Assembly (NCBI GenBank): GCA_030433125.1
Contig: JAUIKZ010000040.1
Location: 1-9,831, forward strand
Length of the DNA: 9,831 bases
Reading direction: 5' to 3'
From: Alphaproteobacteria bacterium
GTDB lineage: Bacteria > Pseudomonadota > Alphaproteobacteria > UBA6184
The position numbers and the translations under genes are program-made. Below are positions 1 through 6,923 of the stretch, piece after piece; within the stretch, counting starts at the first letter, position 1; every line of letters begins with the position of its first letter. The notes below the pieces were generated by a model that did no database searches, was not told where the DNA came from, and was given only the letters and a program-made list of their open reading frames with translations.

Positions 1-963
1 GTGTTAGAGGCCTCTAGCCATGGGCTTGATCAGCACCGTTTGTCGGGTATGCGCTTTAAAGTGGGGGCGTTCACCAATTTTTCGCAAGACCACCTAGACT
101 ATCATGGCACGATGGAAGCTTATTTTGACGCCAAAAAACGCTTGTTCGAAGAGTTAATTACCAAAGGGGGCATTGCTGTGGTGAATGCTGACTTTGACTA
201 TTACGACGAACTTGTGGATGTGTGTGTGCAACGCGGGCATCAGCTTTACTCTTACGGCGAACACGGCACATACATGCAACTTGTGAGCGTGAAAACAAAA
301 GAAAATGGCAGCGAAGCCTTTATTAGTTGGAAAGGGCGTGAGTTTAAACTCAAGATTAACTTACTGGGGCGTTTTCAGGTGTGTAATGTGTTGTGTGCCC
401 TTAGCATTGTGTGTGCACTGGGTGCTGACCTTAACCAACTGTTGCCGGCTGTTGAAAAATTAAAACCAGCACCAGGGCGTTTGGAGTTGGCGGGCAAGCA
501 CCCCAATGGCGCCCATATTTATGTTGATTATGCTCACAAGCCTGGTGCACTGGAAGCGGTGTTTGAAAGCATTCGTGAGCACAGCCATAAAAACATTCAT
601 GTAGTTTTTGGCTGTGGCGGGGATCGCGACTCTACAAAACGAGCACTCATGGGGGAAATTGCTAGCCAGCATGCTAAAAAAATATATGTGACAGATGATA
701 ACCCACGCACGGAAGACCCCGCTAAAATTAGGCAGCAAGTTATGGAAGGGTGTCCCAATGCCATGGAAATCCCAGATCGTAAAGAGGCTATCCAAAAGGC
801 GGTGAGGGCCTTAGGGGCAGACGATATTTTAATCGTTGCGGGAAAGGGGCATGAAAAACATCAATGTATAGGCGATAAAAGAATCCCCTTTGATGATATA
901 CGCGAGGTGAAAGAGGCTATTAAAACATTAAAAGATACACATCATGAAAAACACGACGCTTAA
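1..963 (+). CDS. murE: UDP-MurNAc-L-Ala-D-Glu:meso-DAP ligase MurE (5'-truncated)
   Basis: Cytoplasmic ATP-dependent ligase that adds meso-diaminopimelate to UDP-MurNAc-L-Ala-D-Glu. The first 320 visible residues begin inside the central domain at EASSHGLDQ (fragment residues 3-11), so the GTG at position 1 is an internal valine codon. By comparison with the roughly 480-495 residue family, about 170-180 N-terminal residues, including the ATP P-loop, lie outside the window. Visible motifs are FTNFSQDHLDYHG (24-36), a lysine in the YFDAKK segment (K45) at the position usually carbamylated to hold Mg2+, VDYAHKPGALE (175-185), the VFGCGGDRD loop (202-210), DNPRTEDP (233-240) and GKGHEK (281-286). 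DNPR-x-E-D-P is the signature of meso-DAP-adding rather than lysine-adding MurE, with R236 expected to bind the DAP carboxylate. The 3' end overlaps murF by 20 nt. Identity is certain; only the N-terminus is missing. Confidence 0.97.
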   Translation: MLEASSHGLDQHRLSGMRFKVGAFTNFSQDHLDYHGTMEAYFDAKKRLFEELITKGGIAVVNADFDYYDELVDVCVQRGHQLYSYGEHGTYMQLVSVKTKENGSEAFISWKGREFKLKINLLGRFQVCNVLCALSIVCALGADLNQLLPAVEKLKPAPGRLELAGKHPNGAHIYVDYAHKPGALEAVFESIREHSHKNIHVVFGCGGDRDSTKRALMGEIASQHAKKIYVTDDNPRTEDPAKIRQQVMEGCPNAMEIPDRKEAIQKAVRALGADDILIVAGKGHEKHQCIGDKRIPFDDIREVKEAIKTLKDTHHEKHDA

Positions 964-2335
964 GGAAATTGCTAATATTGTCGGGGGCATTCTTCATGGT
1001 CCGGAAGGTGCAGAGGTGGGTTCCATACACTTTGATTCTCGCTTAATTCAAAAAGGTGAACTTTTTATAGCGTTGCCTGAGGCTACGCCGTATCTTCACT
1101 CCTATGCTGAAAGCGCCAAAGCTAATGGTGCGGCGGCCGCACTCGTGCCCTCTGCTACCGGGGTGTTGCCCGAAATTGTGGTGCCTGATACATACGAAGC
1201 TTTTCTTAAACTAGCCGCATATTGCCGTGAGCAGCTGACGCAAACGCAGGTTATAGCCCTCACCGGTTCTGTGGGGAAAACGAGTACCAAAGAGATGTTG
1301 GGGCGTATGCTACAAGCCTTTATCCCTACCTTTGTAAGTTATAAGAACTTCAACAACCATTTGGGCGTGCCTTTTAATGTGGTGAACACACCACCGAGCA
1401 TGCAAGCGGCTGTGTATGAGGCAGGGATGAACCACCCTGGCGAAATTTCGCCCTTAAGCCAAATGCTGCAACCTCACATAGCTCTCATTACTGAAATTGC
1501 ACCGGTGCATATTGAAGCCTTTGAAAATGAAGAGGGAATCGCCGCAGAGAAGTGTTGCATTTTTGATGGCATGCAACAGGGGGGCACGGCCATTATTAAT
1601 AGCGATTCTAAACACTATAATTTTTGTTTGCGGGCGCTTGATGCGCGAGGGATTAAAAATATTATGTCGTTTGGGTTGCAGGAGTGGGCTCACGTTCGAG
1701 CTACTATATTAGAGCAAGCGTCAACTCATACCGTATTGAGAATTACCAGCCCCAAAACACAATTTGAATGCAAAACCAATTTCGTAACAGAAGGGTATAT
1801 CCGCAACCTTCTCGCATGTGTTGCCGCTGTAGAAGTAGGGGGTTATGATGTGACGCAACTGCCTCCTGTTATAGAAACACTTTCTTACACAGAAGGCCGC
1901 GGCCAAACATATGATTGCTTGTACAATAACAAAACGTTCACCCTTGTTGATGATGCCTATAACGCCAGCCCCCTCTCGGTTAAAGAAGCGCTGCTAAAGG
2001 TGAACAGCTTTAAGCAACAAGGCCTCTCGGTTTACGCGGTTCTAGCAGACATGAAAGAACTGGGGCCTCACAGCCATTATTATCACACCGACTATTTAGC
2101 GCCGCTGTTGAATAATGTGGAACATGTGTTTCTGTATGGGGAGGCCATGTCAGCTTTAGCGCCCTTGCTTCCAGGCAGGGCCACGGTTATAGTGAACCTA
2201 AATGATTTTGCAAAGGAGCTGCTAGCTCAAGTGCCAGACAACGCCGCCGTACTAATAAAGGGATCAAACAGCATGGGGTTAAGCACTCTCGTTAAACATA
2301 TAGTAAACCATTGTTCTCAAAGGGCCACCACATGA
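944..2335 (+). CDS. murF: UDP-MurNAc-tripeptide:D-Ala-D-Ala ligase MurF
   Basis: Cytoplasmic ligase of 463 residues that adds the D-Ala-D-Ala dipeptide to UDP-MurNAc-tripeptide, completing the pentapeptide precursor. Length fits the family (about 450-470). Mur ligase architecture is complete: an N-terminal UDP-binding domain with DSRLIQKGELFIAL (31-44), an ATP P-loop GSVGKTST (108-115), NNHLGVP (137-143), EIAPVHIEAF (184-193), a lysine in AEKCCIF (K203) at the carbamylation-type position, DDAYNASP (336-343), LADMKELG (367-374) and KGSNSMGL (439-446). The ATG at 944 is chosen because the following KNTTLKEIANIVGG matches the normal family N-terminus. No clear Shine-Dalgarno sequence precedes it (AAAGATACACATC), and it lies 20 nt inside murE, so translation probably depends on ribosomes finishing murE. 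The stop shares bases with the mraY start (ATGA). Nothing in the protein looks degenerate. Confidence 0.97.
   Translation: MKNTTLKEIANIVGGILHGPEGAEVGSIHFDSRLIQKGELFIALPEATPYLHSYAESAKANGAAAALVPSATGVLPEIVVPDTYEAFLKLAAYCREQLTQTQVIALTGSVGKTSTKEMLGRMLQAFIPTFVSYKNFNNHLGVPFNVVNTPPSMQAAVYEAGMNHPGEISPLSQMLQPHIALITEIAPVHIEAFENEEGIAAEKCCIFDGMQQGGTAIINSDSKHYNFCLRALDARGIKNIMSFGLQEWAHVRATILEQASTHTVLRITSPKTQFECKTNFVTEGYIRNLLACVAAVEVGGYDVTQLPPVIETLSYTEGRGQTYDCLYNNKTFTLVDDAYNASPLSVKEALLKVNSFKQQGLSVYAVLADMKELGPHSHYYHTDYLAPLLNNVEHVFLYGEAMSALAPLLPGRATVIVNLNDFAKELLAQVPDNAAVLIKGSNSMGLSTLVKHIVNHCSQRATT
2319..2324 (+). promoter_or_regulatory. Ribosome binding site deciding the mraY start
   Basis: AAAGGG, seven bases before ATG 2332 and inside the murF 3' end. 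It supports ATG 2332 over the upstream in-frame TTG at 2311, which would place this site inside the coding sequence. Confidence 0.65.
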
Positions 2336-3402
2336 TATTAAACTATTTCACCACTTGCCCTCACCTAACCTCCATTACCTTTCGCGCGGGAGCCTCATTT
2401 TTATTCGCGTTCTTTTATATTTTTTTGTTGGCGCCACGCTTTATAAACTCGCTGAAACGTTTTCAAGCTAAAGGGCAACCCATCCGCACCTTTGGACCTG
2501 AATCACACGTAAAGACCAAAGCTGGCACCCCCACCATGGGCGGGCTTATTATCATTATCGCTGTTGGGATGGCACACCTTTTATTTGGGCGCATGTCATT
2601 CGCCAGTAACGGGTTGCTTTTTTTGTTGGTAACGTTTGGCGCCATTGGTGCCATGGATGACATTAAAAAGCTTCGCAAAAATTCGTTTCATGGCATTCCC
2701 GCTAGGGTGAAGTTTTTATTGCAATTAGCAGGGGCTGCTGCCTTTTTGGGCATTTATTATTGTTATACTCCCGCTAACATGGCTGGTGGTATAAGCCTCC
2801 CCTTTATGAAGGCCTTTTTGCTTAACAACACTTTCCTTCACTTTGTCTTTGGGGTGTTTGTGATTGTGGCTTTTTCGAATGCGGTGAATTTAACGGATGG
2901 CTTAGATGGTTTGGCGTCTTTCCCCAGCCTTATTAGTTTTAGCACTTTGGGCGCCATCGCTTATTTATCGAGCCACAAGGGCATGGCGGGCTATCTTGAG
3001 ATTCTGCATTTGGCGCAAGCCGGCGAAGTCACCGTATTTGCAAGCGCAGTTGCAGGCGCCCTGTTAGGCTTTTTATGGTATAACGCCCTCCCCGCTCAAA
3101 TGTTTATGGGTGACACGGGCTCTTTGGGTTTAGGTGCAGCCTTGGGTGGCACGGCCATATTGTTAAAACAAGAGTTCCTAGCCGCTATTATAGGCGCCGT
3201 ATTCGTAGCGGAAACAGTTTCAGTCATGTTACAAGTGACTTACTTTAAAGCCACGGGGGGGAAGCGCATCTTCCTGATGACGCCTATCCACCATCACTTC
3301 GAGAAAAAGGGGTGGTCAGAAGCCACGGTGGTAAAACGCTTTTGGATTATCTCCCTTATTTGCGCTGTGGTTGGCCTTTTAACCCTTAAGGTGAGGTTCT
3401 AA
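2332..3402 (+). CDS. mraY: Phospho-MurNAc-pentapeptide transferase MraY
   Basis: Integral inner-membrane enzyme that transfers phospho-MurNAc-pentapeptide from UDP to undecaprenyl phosphate, giving lipid I. From the ATG at 2332 it is 356 residues, close to E. coli MraY (360). Motifs are KTKAGTPTMGG (61-71), MDDIKKLRKN with the Asp pair D109-D110, NAVNLTDGLDGLA (183-195), FMGDTGSLGLG with D261, and TPIHHHFEKKGW (317-328). The three Asp residues match E. coli D115, D116 and D267 with a constant offset of six. Hydrophobic stretches fit the multi-pass (about ten-helix) topology. A longer reading from TTG 2311 would add seven residues. I prefer ATG 2332 because AAAGGG at 2319-2324 lies 7 nt upstream, the ATG overlaps the murF stop as ATGA, and the N-terminus then has family length. 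The stop overlaps the murD start by one base. A G7 tract at 3255-3261 encodes part of the conserved TGGKR and leaves the frame intact. Confidence 0.97.
   Translation: MILNYFTTCPHLTSITFRAGASFLFAFFYIFLLAPRFINSLKRFQAKGQPIRTFGPESHVKTKAGTPTMGGLIIIIAVGMAHLLFGRMSFASNGLLFLLVTFGAIGAMDDIKKLRKNSFHGIPARVKFLLQLAGAAAFLGIYYCYTPANMAGGISLPFMKAFLLNNTFLHFVFGVFVIVAFSNAVNLTDGLDGLASFPSLISFSTLGAIAYLSSHKGMAGYLEILHLAQAGEVTVFASAVAGALLGFLWYNALPAQMFMGDTGSLGLGAALGGTAILLKQEFLAAIIGAVFVAETVSVMLQVTYFKATGGKRIFLMTPIHHHFEKKGWSEATVVKRFWIISLICAVVGLLTLKVRF
3388..3396 (+). promoter_or_regulatory. Ribosome binding site of murD
   Basis: AAGGTGAGG at the very end of mraY, with five bases between its GAGG and the murD ATG at 3402. It combines with the TAATG stop-start overlap, so initiation may be both direct and coupled. 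Confidence 0.65.
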
Positions 3403-4709
3403 TGTTTCCGTATGTTGTGGGGTTGGGCATTAGTGGTCGGTCTGTTATGCAATATTTACAACAGCAGAAGATCTCCTTTTACTGCTGGGATGATAACGCG
3501 CAAAACCGGCCGGATATTGAAGAATGCCGCTCCCCCAATGATGTGAATTGGCTTAACATAACCCATTTAATTTTAAGCCCAGGCATTTCACATACATGGC
3601 CCAAGCCGCACCTCGCTGCCTTGAAGGCAAAACAGCACCTCATTAGCATTATTTCGGATGTAGATTTATTGTGGGCGGAACCAAGCGTCTCTGCCTACAC
3701 AGTTGGTGTGACCGGCACCAACGGAAAGTCAACCACGGCAGCGCTTATGCAACATGTGTTACGTTTAAATGGAGAGACGTTTGTGGGGGGTAACTTTGGC
3801 CCCCCTGCCCTGAAAGCCCTTGAGGCGCCTTATAAAAATGTGGTGTTGGAGCTATCCTCTTTTCAGTTAGACATCACCAAAAGTGCTGGCTTAGATGCGG
3901 CCGTTTTGCTAAACATTACCACCGACCATATTGAGCGCTATGGTGGCTTGCCAGGTTATGTGGCCTCAAAGTTAAGCATTTTTAGTAAACTCAAGCCAGG
4001 CGGCACTGCCATTATTTGTACCGACAGCTTGCCATGTGGTGAAATTTTTTCGTACTTGCAGATGCACACGGATTTACAAGTTATAGGCTATAGCTCTGAC
4101 AATCGTGCTAACGAAATTGATACAAACACTTATACAAAACTATGTGAGTTGGCTAACACGGCCACCCTTAATAAGCAAAACCTGATAGGGGCGTATTTGG
4201 TGGCGCACCATAAGGGGATTCCTTTTAAACAGTTTGAAGAGCAGGTGTTAACGTATCAAGGCTTAGCCCACCGCCAAGAAGTTGTTTGTACGCACAAAAA
4301 TGTGACATTTATAAACGATAGCAAAGCTACAAACATCGTGGCCGCCAATGCTGCCCTATGCAAATACAACAACCTGTTTTGGTTGGGGGGTGGCGTAGCG
4401 AAGGAACCTAGCTTTGACGAACTTGAAACAAACAACATCACCAAAGCCTATATATTTGGAGAGGCCGCTAGCCTTATTGAAAAAACGCTGGTACAAAAAA
4501 GCATTCCTTATAGGCGTTGTCGCACCTTAGATGAGGCTACCCAATGGGCTTATGAAGACGCCCTTAAAAGCGAGGCGCCTGCTACGGTGCTTTTATCACC
4601 AGCTTGCGCAAGTTATGATCAGTTTCAACATTTTGTGGAAAGAGGCAATGTTTTTAAAGCGGCGGTTAAGCAAATTGTGATGCACACTAAGGAGGCGACG
4701 CATGGTTAA
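3402..4709 (+). CDS. murD: UDP-MurNAc-L-alanine:D-glutamate ligase MurD
   Basis: Cytoplasmic ATP-dependent ligase that adds D-glutamate to UDP-MurNAc-L-Ala. At 435 residues it is nearly the length of E. coli MurD (438). The N-terminal Rossmann-like UDP-binding segment has VVGLGISGRSV (5-15) and LSPGIS (58-63). The central ATPase domain has VTGTNGKSTT (103-112), GGNFGPPAL (129-137), LELSSFQLD (149-157), NITTDHIERY (171-180) and a lysine in ASKLSIF (K190) at the position usually carbamylated. The C-terminal domain has HRQEVV (290-295), FINDSKATN (303-311) and LSPACASYDQF (398-408). The start is set by AAGGTGAGG at 3388-3396, with five bases from its GAGG end to the ATG, and by the one-base TAATG overlap with mraY. 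The 3' end overlaps ftsW by 8 nt. Identity is secure. The glycine-rich LGGGVAKEPSFDEL segment (328-341) is a slightly unusual form of the family's GG-x-K loop but keeps a lysine. Confidence 0.96.
   Translation: MFPYVVGLGISGRSVMQYLQQQKISFYCWDDNAQNRPDIEECRSPNDVNWLNITHLILSPGISHTWPKPHLAALKAKQHLISIISDVDLLWAEPSVSAYTVGVTGTNGKSTTAALMQHVLRLNGETFVGGNFGPPALKALEAPYKNVVLELSSFQLDITKSAGLDAAVLLNITTDHIERYGGLPGYVASKLSIFSKLKPGGTAIICTDSLPCGEIFSYLQMHTDLQVIGYSSDNRANEIDTNTYTKLCELANTATLNKQNLIGAYLVAHHKGIPFKQFEEQVLTYQGLAHRQEVVCTHKNVTFINDSKATNIVAANAALCKYNNLFWLGGGVAKEPSFDELETNNITKAYIFGEAASLIEKTLVQKSIPYRRCRTLDEATQWAYEDALKSEAPATVLLSPACASYDQFQHFVERGNVFKAAVKQIVMHTKEATHG
3785..3805 (+). repeat. G6/C6 inverted repeat inside murD
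   Basis: Six G (3785-3790) and six C (3800-3805) flank a nine-base loop (TAACTTTGG) and could form an all-GC hairpin in the murD mRNA. The bases encode the conserved GGNFGPP segment, so protein constraint explains part of it; a regulatory role is not shown. Confidence 0.4.
4688..4695 (+). promoter_or_regulatory. Full-length Shine-Dalgarno sequence of ftsW
   Basis: TAAGGAGG, fully complementary to the common 16S anti-Shine-Dalgarno sequence, lies six bases before the ftsW ATG at 4702 and inside the murD coding sequence. It decides the ftsW start and is the strongest ribosome binding site I see in the window. Confidence 0.85.
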
Positions 4710-5814
4710 TAAAAGTGCCTCTCGTTTTAATTATTGGTGGTGGCAAATAGACCGCGGCATTTTAAGTGTTGTGTTGGGGCTAATTTTTGCAGGGGTGTTT
4801 CTCAATATGTCGACCACGCCGCATTTGGCCTACAAGTTAAAAATTGGGTCCTTTGTGTTTTTTCAACGGCACTTGATTTATACGCTTTTGGCGGTGGGCC
4901 TGGTTATTGGGTGCTCTTTCTTGTCGCGCCCAGGGGTGTTAGCTACAAGCCTTATTTTGTTTGCTTTCACATTCCTCCTGCTGATGGCCGTGCCTTTCAC
5001 AGGCTCTGTCATTAAGGGGGCTAAGCGTTGGATTAATTTGTTCGGCTTTTCCCTCCAGCCCACCGAGCTTATTAAACCGGCTCTCATTGTCATATGTGCC
5101 TGGCTCCTTAGCCAGTGGTCATCTAAAAAATGGCCGCAGGCGCTTTGGTTGTCGCTGGGCGTGTTAGGTGTGGTGAGTTTGCTTGCCCTGCTGCAGCCAG
5201 ATGTAGGCATGACCTTTCTCTTTATTAGCACTTGGATTGTTCAGGCCTTTGTGGCGGGGTTATCCTTCAAAATTATTTTTATTCTCCTGGGCAGTGGTGT
5301 GGGGGCGCTGGGGCTTGCTTACCTCTTGCTGCCCCACGTGCACTCTCGCATCAACACCTTTTTAAATGGAGGGGGCGACGACAAATTTGGCTCTTACTAC
5401 CAAATTCAAAAAGCTCTGCAGGCCTTTCAAGATGGGGGCCTGTTTGGAAAGGGCCCTGGCGAAGGCATCATTAAACGCCACATCCCCGACGCCCATGCCG
5501 ACTTTATTTTTTCCGTAGCGGGGGAAGAGTTTGGCTTTTTCTTTTGCTTAGCCATTGTGCTATGCTTTGCGTATATTTTTCGCAAAACACTTACACGGTT
5601 ATGGCGGATTGATAATATGTTTGCCTCTATAGCGATTATCGGGTTGGGTTTTAATATTACGTTGCAGGCACTTATAAACATTGCCTCTAACTTAAAACTT
5701 ATACCCACAAAAGGCATGGCTCTGCCCTTTTTAAGTTATGGTGGGTCATCGTTGATATCGTCTGCTATCATGAGTGGATTTTTAATTGCCCTAACAAAAA
5801 GGAAAGCCGAGTAA
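4702..5814 (+). CDS. ftsW: SEDS-family septal peptidoglycan polymerase FtsW
   Basis: Polytopic inner-membrane glycosyltransferase of the SEDS family (FtsW/RodA/SpoVE) that polymerises lipid II at the division site with a partner class B PBP such as FtsI. The 370 residues contain about ten hydrophobic segments, roughly at 18-37, 54-74, 79-99, 122-139, 147-164, 168-187, 190-211, 274-293, 308-330 and 338-362. Conserved loops are KGAKRWINL (105-113), LQPTELIK (118-125), LQPDVG (164-169), GLFGKGPGEG (246-255), KRHIPDAHADFIF (258-270) with D267 as the likely catalytic acid of the extracytoplasmic loop, AGEEFG (273-278) and PTKGMALPFLSYGGSS (335-350). The KR-x-x-PDAH form and the position between murD and murG favour FtsW over RodA. 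It lacks the long N-terminal extension of E. coli FtsW (414). The ATG at 4702 follows a full TAAGGAGG and overlaps murD by 8 nt. Confidence 0.95.
   Translation: MVNKSASRFNYWWWQIDRGILSVVLGLIFAGVFLNMSTTPHLAYKLKIGSFVFFQRHLIYTLLAVGLVIGCSFLSRPGVLATSLILFAFTFLLLMAVPFTGSVIKGAKRWINLFGFSLQPTELIKPALIVICAWLLSQWSSKKWPQALWLSLGVLGVVSLLALLQPDVGMTFLFISTWIVQAFVAGLSFKIIFILLGSGVGALGLAYLLLPHVHSRINTFLNGGGDDKFGSYYQIQKALQAFQDGGLFGKGPGEGIIKRHIPDAHADFIFSVAGEEFGFFFCLAIVLCFAYIFRKTLTRLWRIDNMFASIAIIGLGFNITLQALINIASNLKLIPTKGMALPFLSYGGSSLISSAIMSGFLIALTKRKAE
5799..5803 (+). promoter_or_regulatory. Ribosome binding site of murG
   Basis: AAGGA within the last codons of ftsW, ten bases before the murG ATG at 5814. Spacing is slightly long but workable; the TAATG overlap suggests additional coupling. 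Confidence 0.5.
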
Positions 5815-6923
5815 TGACACACCCTACCCCCACTGCCAACTTACCCCAAACCATTGTGCTCGCCACAGGGGGCACGGGCGGGCATGTGTTTCCGGCACAA
5901 GGGGTGGCCCATTGGCTTATAGCCGAAGGGTATAAGGTGATTGTGATAACTGATAAACGCGGCCAGAAATACACCGGCTGGCCCAAGGGGGTTACCCTCC
6001 TCACGGTGGGCTCACCTGCTACCAGAAGCTTCCCGCTCTCTGTTTTTAGCAAAATAAGCTCCATACTCAAAAACACCTACCATGTGTGGCGGGGGTTTAA
6101 GCATTTCAAACCCAGCGCCGTCATTGGGTTTGGCAGCTTTGCCTCCTTCGCTACACTGCTAGCGGGTTGGCTAAAACGCATGCCGGTGTTTATTCATGAG
6201 CAAAATGCGGTGATGGGCCTTGCTAACAAACTGGGCAGTTGGCTATGCAAAAAGGTGTTTTTAAGCTTCGAGCACACCCAAAAAGCGCCCGCCAAAAAAT
6301 CTATTCACACGGGGCTTCCTTTACGCTCTAAGTTTCAAAAGTATAAAAACATAAGTTATATGCCGCCCTTGCATCGTGACCGCTTTATCCTCACCATCGT
6401 GGGTGGCAGCCAGGGAGCCCACAAATTGGGGCTTCTTATTCCCGAAGCTATTCAAAAACTCACCACCGAACAACGCAATCGGCTAAAAATCTATCACCAA
6501 GTAAGAGCCGATGATGTGGAGGCTGTGAAAGACTTTTATCGCCGCATTGAAGTGAACGCCACCGTACAACCCTTTTTTGAAAATATTGAAAGTATATTTT
6601 TACAAAGCCATTTCGTGATAAGCCGTGCTGGGGCGGGCGCTGTGTTCGAGCTTATGTTTTTAAAGCGCCCTCACTTGCTTATTCCTTTAGCTACTGCCAA
6701 ACATAACCATCAGGCCCTTAATGCCACCGAAAGCGTTAAGCAGCCGAATGTTTGGGTAATGTCAGAGAAAACGCTTACCGCCATTAAAGTTGCCGACTTT
6801 TTAGATAAAGTACTGCAAAGCCCCGAGACACTTGCAAAGGCCACTAAAAACCATTATTATTTATGCCAAGATGATTCCAAGAATCGCATTTTGAATACAC
6901 TTAAAACATACATAGGCTCTTAA
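5814..6923 (+). CDS. murG: Lipid II synthase MurG (GlcNAc transferase)
   Basis: Peripheral inner-membrane GT-B glycosyltransferase (GT28) that adds GlcNAc from UDP-GlcNAc to lipid I, forming lipid II on the cytoplasmic face. Length 369 is normal (E. coli 355). The N-terminal acceptor domain has the glycine-rich ATGGTGGH (17-24), IGFGSFAS (104-111) and the HEQN motif (128-131). The C-terminal donor domain has VGGSQGA (196-202), SRAGAGAVFE (270-279) with the conserved glutamate E279, and HQALN (299-303). Departures from consensus are TGLPLR (166-171) where most homologues read TGNPVR, and IPLATAKHNHQ instead of the usual VPLPHA-x-DDHQ. The protein starts with about 12 residues before the first beta strand, and there is no later Met to choose. 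AAGGA at 5799-5803 lies ten bases upstream, and the start shares one base with the ftsW stop (TAATG). Function is secure from motifs and context despite the divergence. Confidence 0.95.
   Translation: MTHPTPTANLPQTIVLATGGTGGHVFPAQGVAHWLIAEGYKVIVITDKRGQKYTGWPKGVTLLTVGSPATRSFPLSVFSKISSILKNTYHVWRGFKHFKPSAVIGFGSFASFATLLAGWLKRMPVFIHEQNAVMGLANKLGSWLCKKVFLSFEHTQKAPAKKSIHTGLPLRSKFQKYKNISYMPPLHRDRFILTIVGGSQGAHKLGLLIPEAIQKLTTEQRNRLKIYHQVRADDVEAVKDFYRRIEVNATVQPFFENIESIFLQSHFVISRAGAGAVFELMFLKRPHLLIPLATAKHNHQALNATESVKQPNVWVMSEKTLTAIKVADFLDKVLQSPETLAKATKNHYYLCQDDSKNRILNTLKTYIGS

Noticed and set aside
676..682. A7 tract in murE as a possible programmed frameshift site
   Set aside because: The tract sits in two Lys codons in a phase that does not give the usual slippery heptamer, no downstream structure is evident, and the zero frame continues through conserved MurE motifs.
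1133..1140. GCGGCCGC palindrome, and GGCCGCGGCC at 1895-1904, in murF
   Set aside because: They fall on Ala-rich and Gly/Arg codons in coding sequence; short GC palindromes of this kind are expected by chance and no repeats of them mark a site.
2311..2331. TTG-initiated N-terminal extension of mraY (seven extra residues)
   Set aside because: ATG 2332 has a ribosome binding site at correct spacing, an ATGA overlap with murF and gives family length; the extension would read through the binding site.
4734..5474. Plus-strand alternative-frame readings inside ftsW (4734-5015 and 5232-5474)
   Set aside because: They are out-of-frame shadows of a well-conserved SEDS protein and carry no motif of their own.
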